A stretch of 64,000 nt of DNA from Aegilops tauschii subsp. strangulata (lineage: Eukaryota; Streptophyta; Magnoliopsida; Poales; Poaceae): contig NC_053037.3 in NCBI RefSeq assembly GCF_002575655.3, positions 249,459,135-249,523,134 of the forward strand. Direction: 5' to 3'. A program made the translations under genes and the position numbers. Positions 1 to 10,522 of this stretch are shown here, in pieces. The notes beneath the pieces were generated by a model. The model was not told where the DNA came from and did not search any database. It saw only the letters and a program-made list of their open reading frames with translations. Numbering within the stretch: the first letter of the stretch is position 1; each line of letters opens with the position of its first letter.

Positions 1-169
1 CGTGGTCAGGTTGATCGTGCTCCGGCGTGGTCGATAACCTCTCGGAGTTGGTTTAGCGATTGCTAAGGCGCGACGTCCTCGCACGTTCGTAGTCGGATCG
101 TCAAAGTCGACTTCCATCAAAGCGATATTCATCATCTCATCGAAAGACGGGACACCTTTGCCTCTATCA
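1..169 (+). repeat. Element C: 3' end of a CRM-like Gypsy LTR
   Basis: These 169 bases are identical to the last 169 bases of element A's LTRs (for example 3401-3569) and end at the same CTCTATCA terminus. They are followed abruptly at 170 by gag sequence of element B in the opposite orientation. This is therefore the 3' end of another + strand copy of the same family, inserted in B's gag. The rest of C, and the TSD partner expected to match GTTTT at 170-174, lie left of the window. Confidence 0.85.
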
Positions 170-983
170 GTTTTTGAAGCAATTCACGTTGATAATATGG
201 TGGAACCCAACGAGTACGCATAGCAGTTTTCAAAGCAGCCCAAGTAGCTGGAATAGGATATAATCTACAATGTTCAGACCACCATACACATGCAAAACTA
301 GTGAAAGCACAAACAGCAGCAGCAACCCGTCTCTCCTCGGGATATTGTAAACATGTAAAACGTTGTTCAGTTTCTAACTCCCAAGTAAGATATACATCAG
401 GAATGTATCTACCCTCAAACGGTGGAATATTCAGTTTATGTTTAGGAACATGGTCATGATCTCGTACCTGAGGTGGTGGTGCAGGCCTACCGTTGCGAAT
501 ATATACCTGAGGTCGACCTGCGGGAGGTGGTGCTGGTGGCTGCACGTAGTTCTAATTTTGATCAACCTCATTCTCATAATCGCCCGCATAATCGTCATCC
601 TCCTCAGCCGCCGCGGTAGCAGGAGCCAAAGAAGCATCAACAGTAGGTGCAGCGGCACCCGAATTTTGACCAGTCTCAATTGGAACGCGCTGTGCTCGTC
701 CCACTTGATTTGGAAGGCGGCGTTGGAGATGTGGTTGTTGTTGTTGTAGAGGTGCGACAGGTGCAGCCGGTGGTGGTTGGGGAAGACGCTTGAGCAATTC
801 ATTAAACCTGTTATCCAGCTTTGTCTCAAACGACTTCTCCACGGCATCTATCTTCTCCATAGCCTCTTCAAATCTGTTTAGCACATCTCCCACCTGGCCA
901 CTCATCATTTGCTGAAATTTATCATGCAACCCCTTGTTCGTCATGTTCTCCCAATCAGTCTCATCGGCTTGTGATCCTGCCAT
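170..983 (-). pseudogene. gag: Truncated gag of element B
   Basis: The start is the ATG at 983, in the same MAGSQADE context as A and E. The product would be the N-terminal Gag region: a coiled-coil-like N terminus, a Pro/Gln-rich linker with short poly-Gln, then the start of the capsid-like domain including residues [19 protein letters not shown]-to-TAG stop at 552-554 breaks the frame just after the acidic [15 protein letters not shown] stretch, and the reading frame otherwise continues. The gene stops at 170, where the LTR end of element C has been inserted, so no zinc knuckle or pol is present here. It cannot give a functional Gag. Confidence 0.9.
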
Positions 984-2130
984 GGTTAGCAGCAATAGAA
1001 ACACAAAAGAATATGATCCTACAGACTACTAGGAAGTGGTGGTGATGGTGGTGTGTCACAAATCCTTCAAGCGAATCTCAAATTCTTACCAGTTCTTACC
1101 CAGCAGCAGGTGGTGATCGGCAACCGTTGTAGTCAAAACTCTCAAAGTGCTTGGATAGCGCGATTACCAGGGAGAGTCAAACGCATGACGTAGATGTGTG
1201 TGGAGCTGGGAAGGCTTATAATATGGTAGCAAAAAGGGTCAGCAATAATCAATTCAGATATGCAAAGTTGAATAAACGCTCAACGACGGTACTGTGCTGG
1301 TCCTAGGCTAGACCGTGCTAGAGACGCGAGCCTAGAACACTAACAAAATCACGGTGCTGCACGTAAACAAGGGAGGAGCACACTCTGAATTTTTTTCACT
1401 TATATTTTTTTGCACTTTTTTCCCTCTTTTTTTTCTTTTTTTTGCTCGGCAACAATTTTTTTTCGAAAAAGTCTACAAATGGTCTAAAAACTGCCTAGCC
1501 AGAATTTTCCAGACTTAGTTTTTTTTTTGAAACTGGAACTATTTTTCTACTGCGGGTAACACAAAAGTTTGGGAGTCCTTCTCTGTCCCGACTCGGAGTA
1601 TGGCGTGATCTGGAAATCCAAAACAAAGTAACAAAATACTGGACTTGGACTGGTGGCGGAGATGAATTTGGTGGAACTCGGACTGGTGGCGGATATATGT
1701 TGCAGGTGTACTCGGATTGGCGTGATGGCAGCGGATATGTGGTGGCGTATATGGACTCGGATTGGCGGTGAATATGTGGTGGTGGTATATGGCAACGGCG
1801 ATGAAGTTGGTGCGGTGGTGGTATATGGCAGCAGCGATGATGATGATGCGGTAGTGATATATGGCAGCGGCGACGTGACAACCTGTGAACAGAACTCGAA
1901 ACTCTAAAGGACTAGACGCTAAGACCAGCAACTTGACACGACGATGCAACCGCAAATTCAACAAAGCAAACACAGAAAAGATTATGCAAAGGCTCAGATT
2001 GGTTCGGATAGGATGAACTAACCCTAAATTTTTTTTTTTTGGCTTTTTCGTGGACTATAGGTATGAAGAACAAACTCGATCTAAACTACGAAAAACCGTA
2101 AAATCTCACCGAGCAACCTGGAAAACCACT
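984..2130 (-). other. Leader (5' UTR) of element B with a damaged primer site
   Basis: This non-coding leader lies between LTR and gag. It carries GAT/GGT-rich degenerate repeats (about 1650-1890), poly-T/poly-A runs (about 1385-1530) and the family hairpin (about 1293-1345). Next to the LTR the tRNA-iMet primer-binding site is damaged: relative to E and H, six bases (TCTGAT on this strand) are missing at about 2123-2126, which removes most of the TGGTATCAGA match. The loss probably occurred after insertion. The His/Tyr-rich frames here are repeat artefacts and not genes. Confidence 0.8.
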
Positions 2131-2651
2131 TGATAGAGGCAAAGGTGTCCCGTCTTTCGATGAGATGATGGATATCGCTTTGGTGGAAGTCGACTTTTGA
2201 CGATACGACTACGAACGTGCGATGACATCGCGCCTTAGCAATCGCTAAACCAACTCCGAGAGGTCATTGACCACGCCGGAGCACGATCAACCTGACCACG
2301 AGGGTTTGTTTCCTGCGAGAAAACGAAGAACAAGCAAGAAACTGAGATTGCAATCTGGATATTGCGAATATAAGATGAAAGCTTTATTGATCAAGGTGGG
2401 GTTCTGTGACGCCTTTGTCTGGTCGTTGAACACAAACGAAGTACGCGAAGTTGCAGCTATGGCGAACTTTTAATCTAAACAAAACCCAAAGTCTAAACGA
2501 CGCCCTAAGGGCTGTATATATGGAGGAAGAGGGGGGAATTTCGTGGCCCTTGGGGAAGGGGTCCGAAACCAACCCTATCTCTTGTTTCCCCACACGTACG
2601 GACTCTAAAAACAGCCTATACTCAAGTATTTCGAAATTACATGGGCCTGGC
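2131..2651 (-). repeat. Element B 5' LTR, segment 1 (U5/R side)
   Basis: It begins with TGATAGAGGC, the reverse complement of the family LTR end, directly beside the B leader. It stops in mid-LTR at 2651, where A begins. The last five bases, CTGGC (2647-2651), are the TSD of element A and recur at 10518-10522. The LTR continues at 10523. Confidence 0.93.
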
Positions 2652-3181
2652 TGATGAGGACATCAATACAATTATTACACCCACAGGCCCTGCTGCTATA
2701 CATACTGGACCAATTACTAGAGCTCGCGCACGCCAATTAAATTACCAGGTACTTTCGTTTCTTGCTAATGATTCTAATGTTCATGAGAATATGATGCTGC
2801 CTAAATTGGATACATTTGTTTTGCTTACAAATGAAGGGCCTAGCTTTGAGAAGGATGAACATTGGAGCAAGAACAAGCATGGAGATGATGGCATGCGCAT
2901 GGGGAACAAGAACGGAGTTACAAGTGATGATTTCAGGACGTTGAAGCCACCATAATGCGTGCATGAAGCCTTGGACGAAATATACAAGATGCTACTTCAT
3001 AACTTTCGTCCAGAGGCTATTCTAGGTGCTGCGTCACCTTATTATTGGGCCAGGCCCATGTAATTTCGAAATACATATGTATAGGCTGTTTTTAGAGTCC
3101 GTATGTGTGGGGAAACAAGAGATAGGTTTGGTTTCGGACCCCTTCCTCAAGGGCCACGAAATTCCCCCCCCTCTTCCTCCA

Positions 3182-3187
3182 TATATA
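3182..3187 (+). promoter_or_regulatory. TATA box of element A LTR promoter
   Basis: A TATATA motif follows a C/T-rich stretch (CCCTCTTCCTCC) and lies about 130 bp before the AATAAA signal, the usual U3-R order. The same box is in every copy of this LTR (for example 10130-10135 in the 3' LTR). Transcription would start roughly 30 bp downstream; no start site can be read from sequence. Confidence 0.7.
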
Positions 3188-3313
3188 CAGCCCTTAGGGC
3201 GTCGTTTAGACTTTGGGTTTTGTTTAGATTAAAAGTTCGCCATAGCTGCAACTTCGCGTACTTCGTTTGTGTTCAGCGACCAGACAAAGGCGTCACAGAA
3301 CCCCACCTTGATC

Positions 3314-3319
3314 AATAAA
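3314..3319 (+). terminator. AATAAA polyadenylation signal in LTR
   Basis: AATAAA lies about 130 bp downstream of the TATA box. The equivalent motif in the 3' LTR (10262-10267) would end the genomic transcript. It is conserved in A, B, E and H. Confidence 0.6.
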
Positions 3320-3571
3320 GCTTTCATCTTATATTCGCAATATCCAGATTGCAATCTCAGTTTCTTGCCTGTTCTTCGTTGCTCGCAGGAAACAGACCCT
3401 CGTGGTCAGGTTGATCGTGCTCCGGCGTGGTCGATAACCTCTCGGAGTTGGTTTAGCGATTGCTAAGGCGCGACGTCCTCGCACGTTCGTAGTCGGATCG
3501 TCAAAGTCGACTTCCATCAAAGCGATATTCATCATCTCATCGAAAGACGGGACACCTTTGCCTCTATCAAG

Positions 3572-3581
3572 TGGTATCAGA
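3572..3581 (+). other. Primer-binding site of element A (tRNA-iMet)
   Basis: TGGTATCAGA begins two bases after the 5' LTR end and matches the 3' end of plant initiator tRNA-Met, as in many Gypsy and Copia elements. It is intact here, in H (24130-24139) and in E (about 19055-19064, - strand). Confidence 0.85.
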
Positions 3582-4771
3582 TTTCCAGGTTGCTCGGTGA
3601 GATTTTACAGTTTTTCGTAGGTTAGATCGAGTCTGTTCTTCATACCTACAGTCCACGAAAAAGCCACAAAAAAAAATTAGGGTTAGTTCATCATATCCGA
3701 ACCAATCTGAGCCTTTGCATAATCTTTTTAGGGTTTTTGCTTTGTTGAATTTGCGGTTGCATCGTCGTGTCAAGTTGCTGGTCTTAGAGTCTAGTCTTTT
3801 AGAGTTTCGAGTTCTGGTCATAAGTTGTCACGCCGCCGCCGCACCATCATCATCGCCTTGCCATCTACCACCATTGCTTATCCGCCACCGCTTTGAATCC
3901 GTATCCATATACCACCACCGCTGCCATATACTACCGCCATATATCCACCACCAATCCGAGTTCTTTTCATAGTCGGTTTGTTTTAGAGATCCATATATTT
4001 TCCGTTTCGTGTTTCCTTGCCTGAGTAGGTCTCGGAAAAAAAAAAGAGTCTGGAGACCCCCGGGCAGTTTTTAGGCCAAAATTTCGGCAACCAAAAATAT
4101 TTTTTCCCTATCCTATTTTTAGGCCCCGGGTAGTGTTTTGAGACACTCGCCATCATAGTGATTTTTTGTCGCACTTTTTCGTCGTCGCTGCCCTGATTTT
4201 CGAAAAAAAAATAGTCAAAAAATTTTGTGCCCATCCTGTCAGTTTGACCTGGGAAGAGTTTTGAGACACTCGCCATTATAGTGATTTTTTTCGCAAAAAA
4301 AAAAAAAAGGAGGAGCGCAAAAAAAAAAAAAAAAGAGCGCAAAAAAAAAAAAAGAGCGAAAAAAAAAATTCCTGAGTGTGCTTTTCCCTTGTTTACGTGC
4401 AGCGCCGTGATTTTGTTAGTGTTCTAGGCTCGCGTCTCTAGCACGGTCTAGCCTAGGACCAGCACAGTACCGTCGTTGAGCGTTTATTCAACTTTGCATC
4501 TCTGAATTGATTATTGCTTACCATTTTGCTACCATATTATAAGCCTTCCCAGCTCCACCTAAGTCTACATCGTGCGTTTGACTCTCCCTGGTAATCGCTA
4601 TATCCAAGCTTTGAGAGTTTTTGACTACAACGGTTGCCGATCACCACCTGCTGCTGGGTAAGAACTGGTAAGAATTTGAGATTCGCTTGAAGGTTTTGTG
4701 ACACACCACCATCCCACCACTTCTAGTAGTCTGCAGGATCATATTCTTTTGTGTTTCTATTACTGCTAACC
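3582..4771 (+). other. Leader (5' UTR) of element A
   Basis: About 1.2 kb of non-coding leader separates the primer site from gag. It holds CCATATACCACCACCG-like degenerate repeats (about 3840-3960), a 35-bp imperfect direct repeat with a 123-bp period (4133-4167 and 4256-4290, core TTTTGAGACACTCGCCAT), and long A-runs (4294-4369). It also has a conserved hairpin (4419-4465) and two close GGTAAGAA sites (about 4657-4673). Telo-box-like TTAGGG motifs lie near 3675 and 3727. Element E has the same leader type; B and H carry a different middle section. Confidence 0.8.
4419..4465 (+). other. Conserved leader hairpin of the CRM-like family
   Basis: The inverted arms CTAGGCT (4424-4430) and AGCCTAG (4450-4456) enclose a 19-base loop. 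The outer bases GTG and CAC extend the stem with a small bulge. The hairpin is present in A, B and H, with one pair lost in E. Its position between LTR and gag is where dimerisation or packaging signals lie in retroelements, but this role is only inferred. Confidence 0.5.
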
Positions 4772-7700
4772 ATGGCAGGTTCACAAGCCGATGAGACTGA
4801 TTGGGCGAACATGACGAACAAGGAGTTGCATGATAAATTTCAGCAAATGATGAGTGGCCAGGTGGGAGATGTGCTAAACAGATTTGAAGAGGCTATGGAG
4901 AAGATAGATGCCGTGGAGAAGTCGTTTGAGACAAAGCTGGATAACAAGTTTACTGAATTACTAAAGCGTCTTCCCCAACCACCACCGGCTGCACATGTCG
5001 CACCTCTACAACAACAACAACAACCACATCTCCAACGCCGCCTTCCAAATCAAGTGGGACGGGCACAACGCGTTCCAATTGAGATTGGTCAAAATTCGGG
5101 TGCTGTTGTCCCTACTGTTGATGCTTCTTTGGCTCCTGCTCCTGCGGCGGCTGAGGAGGATGACGATTATGCGGGCGATTATGAGGATGAGGTTGATCAA
5201 AATCAGAACTACGTGCAGCCACCAGCACCACCACCAGCAGGTCGACCTCAGGTATATATTCGCAACGGTAGGCCGGCACCACCACCTCAGGTACGAGATC
5301 ATGACCATCTCCCTAAACTGAAATTGAATATTCCACCATTTGAGGGTAGATATGTTCCTGATATATATCTTACTTGGGAGTTAGAAACTGAACAACGATT
5401 TACATGTTTACAATATCCTGAGGAGAGACGTGTTCCTGCTGCTGTTTGTGCTTTCACTAGCTTTGCATGTGTTTGGTGGTCTGAACATTGTAGATTATAT
5501 CCTGTTCCAGCTACTTGGGCTGCTTTGAAAACTGCTATGCGTACTCGTTGGGTTCCAGCATATTATCAACGTGAATTACTTAAAAAATTGCAGCGTTTAA
5601 GACAAGGAAAAAATTCTATAGAAGAATATTATCAGGAATTACAAACTGGCATGATTAGATGTGGTATTGTTGAGGAGAATGAAGCTATGCTTGCACGTTT
5701 TATGGGTGGATTAAATAAAGAGATTCAGACCATTCTAGAGTATAAGGATTATAATAATATCACTCGTTTATTCCATCTTGCTTGTAAAGCTGAACGTGAA
5801 GTGCAGGATCGACAGCCATTGGCGCGAACTAACTTTTCTGCAGGTCGACCTTCATCATGGACACCGCGTGCATCTTCTACTTCCACTTCACCATCACCTC
5901 CATCAGGTGCCACCTCCAGCCGTGATACAAGAAAGCATGCACAACCACCACTCTCTGCCAAGAGCACACCTGCCGGGCCTGTGCAGAGCTCTTCTTCTTC
6001 CATGGCATCGACAGGGCACACAAGTGATATTATTTGTCGTCGTTGTAAGGGAAGAGGACATTTTGCGAGAGAATGCAAATCTCAGCGTGTCATGATTGCT
6101 ACTGAGGATGGTGGGTATGAGTCCGCTAGTGACTATGATGAGGAGACTTTGGCTCTTATTACACGTGAAGAACATGGTGGAGATGATTCTGAAAATGAGA
6201 CGCAATACATGGCTCCTGAAGCCGCTGACCGGTATGAATGTTTAGTTGCTCAACGTGTTTTGAGTGTGCAGGTCACACAAGCAGAGCAAAATCAGAGGCA
6301 TAATTTGTTCCATACAAAGGGAGTTGTGAAGGAACGTTCTGTTCGCGTCATCATAGATGGAGGGAGCTGTAACAACTTGGCTAGCATGGAGATGGTGGAG
6401 AAGCTATCTCTCACCACAAGACCACATCCACATCCTTACTACATCCAATGGTTCAACAACAGCGGCAAGGTTAAGGTAACACGTACTGTTCGTGTGCATT
6501 TTAGTATCTCTACATATGCTGATTATGTTGATTGTGATGTGGTACCCATGCAAGCATGTTCCTTATTACTAGGTAGACCATGGCAATTTGATAAAAATTC
6601 TGTACACCATGGTAGAAACAATCAGTATACTCTTGTTCATAAGGATAAAAATATTACTTTGCTTCCTATGACTCCTGATTCCATTTTGAAAGATGACATT
6701 AATAGAGCTAATAAAGCAAAACAGGAGAAAACTAAGAGTGAAAATCAGATTGTGGCAAAGGAATTTGAGCAACAAATGAAACCTAATAATAAACCATCTA
6801 GTGTTGTTTCTGAAATTAAATTGAAAAGTGCATGTTTACTTGCCACAAAATCTGATATTGATGAACTAGATTTCAGCAAATCTGTTTGCTATGCTTTTGT
6901 GTGCAAAGAGGCATTATTTTCATTCGAGGACGTGCCTTCCTCTTTGCCCCCTGCTGTCACTCACATTTTGCAGGAGTTCGCTGACGTCTTCCCACAAGAC
7001 GTGCCACCGGGATTACCACCTATTCGAGGGATTGACCATCAAATTGACTTAATTCCCGGTGCATCGCTACCCAACCGTGCACCATACCGTACCAATCCAG
7101 AGGAGACGAAGGAGATTATGCGTCAAGTACAGGAGCTGCTCGACAAAGGTTATATACGCGAATCTCTTAGTCCTTGTGCTGTTCCTATTATACTCGTGCC
7201 GAAAAAGGATGGTACGTCGCGTATGTGTGTTGATTGTAGAGGCATTAATAATATTACTATTCGTTATCGTCATCCTATTCCTAGGCTCGATGATATGCTT
7301 GATGAATTGAGTGGCTCTACAATATTCTCCAAAGTTGATTTGCGTAGTGGATACCATCAAATTCGTATGAAATTGGGAGATGAATGGAAAACTGCATTTA
7401 AAACTAAGTTTGGTTTATATGAGTGGTTAGTCATGCCTTTTGGGTTAACTAATGCACCTAGTACTTTCATGAGACTAATGAACGAAGTTTTACGTGCTTT
7501 CATTGGACGATTTGTGGTGGTCTATTTTGATGATATACTGATTTATAGCAAATCTTTGGAAGAACATTTGGAACATTTACGTGCTGTTTTTATTGCTCTA
7601 CGTGATGCACGTTTGTTTGGTAACCTTGGGAAGTGCACCTTTTGCACCGACCGAGTATCTTTTCTTGGCTATGTTGTTACTCCACAGGGAATTGAAGTTG

Positions 7701-9898
7701 ATAAAGCTAAGATTGAAGCTATTGAGAGTTGGCCGCAGCCCAAAACGGTCACACAAGTGCGGAGTTTTCTTGGACTCGCTGGTTTCTATAGGCGTTTTGT
7801 GAGAGATTTTAGCACCATTGCTGCACCTCTCAACGAGCTTACAAAGAAGGATGTGCCTTTTGTTTGGGGTACCGCACAGGAAGAAGCCTTCACGGTATTG
7901 AAAGATAAGTTGACACATGCTCCTTTACTCCAACTTCCTGATTTTAATAAGACTTTTGAGCTTGAATGTGATGCTAGTGGCATTGGATTAGGAGGTGTGT
8001 TATTACAAGATGGCAAACCTGTTGCATACTTTTCTGAAAAATTGAGTGGGCCTAGTCTGAATTATTCTACTTATGATAAAGAACTATATGCTCTTGTTCG
8101 GACTTTAGAAACATGGCAACATTATTTATGGCCCAAAGAATTTGTTATACATTCTGATCATGAATCTTTGAAACATATTAAAAGTCAAGCTAAACTGAAT
8201 CGTAGACATGCTAAATGGGTTGAATTCATTGAAACTTTCCCTTATGTCATTAAACACAAGAAGGGTAAAGAAAATGTTATTGCTGATGCATTGTCTCGTC
8301 GCTATACTATGCTTTCACAACTTGACTTCAAAATATTTGGTTTGGAGACCATCAAAGATCAATATGTGCATGGTGCTGATTTTAAAGATGTATTGCAGAA
8401 TTGTAAAGAAGGAAGAACCTGGAACAAGTTTGTCGTTAATGATGGATTTGTGTTCCGTGCTAACAAGCTATGCATTCCAGCTAGCTCTCTTCGTCTTTTG
8501 TTGTTGCAGGAGGCGCATGGAGGAGGATTAATGGGACACTTTGGCGTGAAGAAGACGGAGGACGTACTTGCTACACATTTCTTTTGGCCAAAGATGAGAC
8601 GGGATGTTGAGCGTTTTGTTGCTCGCTGCACTACATGTCAAAAAGCTAAGTCACGACTCAATCCTCATGGTTTATATATGCCTTTGCCTGTACCTAGTGT
8701 TCCTTGGGAGGATATATCTATGGACTTTGTTTTAGGTTTACCTCGAACAAAGAAGGGGAGGGATAGCATATTTGTTGTCGTGGATAGATTCTCGAAAATG
8801 GCGCACTTTATACCATGTCATAAAAGCGATGATGCTGTTAATGTTGCTGATTTGTTCTTTCGTGAAATTATTCGCTTGCATGGTGTGCCAAATACTATTG
8901 TTTCAGATCGTGATACTAAATTTCTTAGCCACTTTTGGAGATGTTTATGGGCTAAGTTGGGGACTAAACTGCTTTTTAGTACTACTTGTCACCCCCAAAC
9001 TGATGGACAAACTGAAGTAGTCAATAGAACATTGTCTACTATGCTTAGGGCTGTTTTGAAGAATAATAAGAAAATGTGGGAAGACTGCTTGCCTCATATT
9101 GAGTTTGCTTATAATCGTTCATTGCATTCTACTACTAAGATGTGCCCTTTTGAAATTGTGTATGGTTTCCTACCTCGTGCACCTATTGATTTGTTGCCTC
9201 TTCCATCTTCGGAGAAGGTTAATTTTGATGCTAAACAACGTGCTGAATTGATCTTAAAAATGCATGAGTTAACTAAGGAAAACATTGAGCGTATGAATGC
9301 TAAATATAAACTTGCTGGAGATAAGGGTAGAAAACATGTTGTGTTTGCACCTGGAGATCTTGTTTGGTTACATTTGCGTAAGGATAGATTTCCTGATTTG
9401 CGCAAATCAAAGCTAATGCCACGTGCTGATGGTCCTTTTAAGGTGTTAGAGAAAATAAATGATAATGCATATAAACTTGAGCTGCCTGCAGATTTTGGGG
9501 TTAGTCCCACTTTTAATATTGCAGATTTGAAGCCTTATTTGGGTGAGGAAGATGAGCTTCCGTCGAGGACGACTTCATTTCAAGAAGGGGAGGATGATGA
9601 GGACATCAATACAATTATTACACCCACAGGCCCTGCTGCTATACATACTGGACCAATTACTAGAGCTCGCGCACGCCAATTAAATTACCAGGTACTTTCG
9701 TTTCTTGCTAATGATTCTAATGTTCATGAGAATATGATGCTGCCTAAATTGGATACATTTGTTTTGCTTACAAATGAAGGGCCTAGCTTTGAGAAGGATG
9801 AACATTGGAGCAAGAACAAGCATGGAGATGATGGCATGCGCATGGGGAACAAGAACGGAGTTACAAGTGATGATTTCAGGACGTTGAAGCCACCATAA
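4772..9898 (+). CDS. gag-pol: Gag-Pol polyprotein of element A, 1708 aa, intact
   Basis: This single frame encodes everything the element needs to copy itself. The start is the ATG at 4772 (MAGSQADE), in a CCATGG context and shared by A, B, E and H; an in-frame ATG 21 bp upstream is less likely. Order: coiled-coil-like N terminus, Pro/Gln linker, capsid-like domain, CCHC zinc knuckle (C422, C425, H430, C435), retropepsin with an IDGGS centre (D529), RT with YFDD (918-921), RNase H (first Asp at 1067), integrase HHCC zinc finger, DDE core at D1318, D1379 and E1415 (35 residues between the last two), then a GPY/F-like module. The last 101 residues are encoded inside the 3' LTR, with an ITRARARQL basic motif. 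No frameshift or stop is present. Gag-Pol ratio control is not evident; processing by the protease is assumed from the family. Confidence 0.95.
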   Translation: MAGSQADETDWANMTNKELHDKFQQMMSGQVGDVLNRFEEAMEKIDAVEKSFETKLDNKFTELLKRLPQPPPAAHVAPLQQQQQPHLQRRLPNQVGRAQRVPIEIGQNSGAVVPTVDASLAPAPAAAEEDDDYAGDYEDEVDQNQNYVQPPAPPPAGRPQVYIRNGRPAPPPQVRDHDHLPKLKLNIPPFEGRYVPDIYLTWELETEQRFTCLQYPEERRVPAAVCAFTSFACVWWSEHCRLYPVPATWAALKTAMRTRWVPAYYQRELLKKLQRLRQGKNSIEEYYQELQTGMIRCGIVEENEAMLARFMGGLNKEIQTILEYKDYNNITRLFHLACKAEREVQDRQPLARTNFSAGRPSSWTPRASSTSTSPSPPSGATSSRDTRKHAQPPLSAKSTPAGPVQSSSSSMASTGHTSDIICRRCKGRGHFARECKSQRVMIATEDGGYESASDYDEETLALITREEHGGDDSENETQYMAPEAADRYECLVAQRVLSVQVTQAEQNQRHNLFHTKGVVKERSVRVIIDGGSCNNLASMEMVEKLSLTTRPHPHPYYIQWFNNSGKVKVTRTVRVHFSISTYADYVDCDVVPMQACSLLLGRPWQFDKNSVHHGRNNQYTLVHKDKNITLLPMTPDSILKDDINRANKAKQEKTKSENQIVAKEFEQQMKPNNKPSSVVSEIKLKSACLLATKSDIDELDFSKSVCYAFVCKEALFSFEDVPSSLPPAVTHILQEFADVFPQDVPPGLPPIRGIDHQIDLIPGASLPNRAPYRTNPEETKEIMRQVQELLDKGYIRESLSPCAVPIILVPKKDGTSRMCVDCRGINNITIRYRHPIPRLDDMLDELSGSTIFSKVDLRSGYHQIRMKLGDEWKTAFKTKFGLYEWLVMPFGLTNAPSTFMRLMNEVLRAFIGRFVVVYFDDILIYSKSLEEHLEHLRAVFIALRDARLFGNLGKCTFCTDRVSFLGYVVTPQGIEVDKAKIEAIESWPQPKTVTQVRSFLGLAGFYRRFVRDFSTIAAPLNELTKKDVPFVWGTAQEEAFTVLKDKLTHAPLLQLPDFNKTFELECDASGIGLGGVLLQDGKPVAYFSEKLSGPSLNYSTYDKELYALVRTLETWQHYLWPKEFVIHSDHESLKHIKSQAKLNRRHAKWVEFIETFPYVIKHKKGKENVIADALSRRYTMLSQLDFKIFGLETIKDQYVHGADFKDVLQNCKEGRTWNKFVVNDGFVFRANKLCIPASSLRLLLLQEAHGGGLMGHFGVKKTEDVLATHFFWPKMRRDVERFVARCTTCQKAKSRLNPHGLYMPLPVPSVPWEDISMDFVLGLPRTKKGRDSIFVVVDRFSKMAHFIPCHKSDDAVNVADLFFREIIRLHGVPNTIVSDRDTKFLSHFWRCLWAKLGTKLLFSTTCHPQTDGQTEVVNRTLSTMLRAVLKNNKKMWEDCLPHIEFAYNRSLHSTTKMCPFEIVYGFLPRAPIDLLPLPSSEKVNFDAKQRAELILKMHELTKENIERMNAKYKLAGDKGRKHVVFAPGDLVWLHLRKDRFPDLRKSKLMPRADGPFKVLEKINDNAYKLELPADFGVSPTFNIADLKPYLGEEDELPSRTTSFQEGEDDEDINTIITPTGPAAIHTGPITRARARQLNYQVLSFLANDSNVHENMMLPKLDTFVLLTNEGPSFEKDEHWSKNKHGDDGMRMGNKNGVTSDDFRTLKPP
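9582..9594 (+). other. Polypurine tract of element A
   Basis: AAGAAGGGGAGGA lies immediately before the 3' LTR and would prime plus-strand synthesis. It is also coding, inside the Gag-Pol frame. The same tract precedes the 3' LTRs of H and E, with a longer G-run in E. Confidence 0.85.
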
Positions 9899-10517
9899 TG
9901 CGTGCATGAAGCCTTGGACGAAATATACAAGATGCTACTTCATAACTTTCGTCCAGAGGCTATTCTAGGTGCTGCGTCACCTTATTATTGGGCCAGGCCC
10001 ATGTAATTTCGAAATACATATGTATAGGCTGTTTTTAGAGTCCGTATGTGTGGGGAAACAAGAGATAGGGTTGGTTTCGGACCCCTTCCTCAAGGGCCAC
10101 GAAATTCCCCCCCCCCCCCTCTTCCTCCATATATACAGCCCTTAGGGCGTCGTTTAGACTTTGGGTTTTGTTTAGATTAAAAGTTCGCCATAGCTGCAAC
10201 TTCGCGTACTTCGTTTGTGTTCAGCGACCAGACAAAGGCGTCACAGAACCCCACCTTGATCAATAAAGCTTTCATCTTATATTCGCAATATCCAGATTGC
10301 AATCTCAGTTTCTTGCCTGTTCTTCGTTGCTCGCAGGAAACAGACCCTCGTGGTCAGGTTGATCGTGCTCCGGCGTGGTCGATAACCTCTCGGAGTTGGT
10401 TTAGCGATTGCTAAGGCGCGACGTCCTCGCACGTTCGTAGTCGGATCGTCAAAGTCGACTTCCATCAAAGCGATATTCATCATCTCATCGAAAGACGGGA
10501 CACCTTTGCCTCTATCA
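9595..10517 (+). repeat. Element A 3' LTR (923 bp)
   Basis: It runs from TGATGAGGAC to CTCTATCA and is followed by the TSD copy CTGGC (10518-10522). Positions 9595-9898 encode the end of Gag-Pol, with a TAA stop at 9896-9898. TATA box at 10130-10135 and AATAAA at 10262-10267. It is five bases longer than the 5' LTR because of a C-run. Confidence 0.95.
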
Positions 10518-10522
10518 CTGGC

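Larger units (their letters stand above)
2652..3569 (+). repeat. Element A 5' LTR (918 bp)
   Basis: It runs from TGATGAGGAC to CTCTATCA. The first ~300 bp are open in the frame that, in the 3' LTR, encodes the Pol tail. It contains a TATATA box (3182-3187) and an AATAAA signal (3314-3319), so U3 covers roughly the first 550 bp. Except for one substitution and a shorter C-run it equals the 3' LTR. Confidence 0.95.
2652..10517 (+). mobile_element. Element A: intact, very young CRM-like Gypsy retrotransposon
   Basis: This is a complete element of 7,866 bp. It has a TG...CA LTR at each end (2652-3569 and 9595-10517), TSD CTGGC (2647-2651 and 10518-10522), a tRNA-iMet primer site, a polypurine tract and one open gag-pol frame. 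The LTRs differ by one substitution (T at 3127 versus G) and by the length of a C-run (8 versus 13). Gag-pol style, a GPY/F-like C-terminus and an ORF running into the LTR point to the CRM (centromeric chromovirus) clade. The clade assignment is from recognition, not from a tree. It is inserted in the LTR of relative B in the opposite orientation. Confidence 0.93.

Noticed and set aside
1539..1973. His/Tyr/Pro-rich open frames in the B leader, and likewise at 24289-24761 (H), 3715-3972 (A) and 18548-18924 (E)
   Set aside because: They are translations of degenerate CATATACCACCACC repeats; frames are not conserved between copies.
3670..3735. TTAGGG-like motifs as telomeric repeats (also 40837-40850 and 53652-53660)
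   Set aside because: Only one or two units at each place; at most telo-box-like regulatory motifs.
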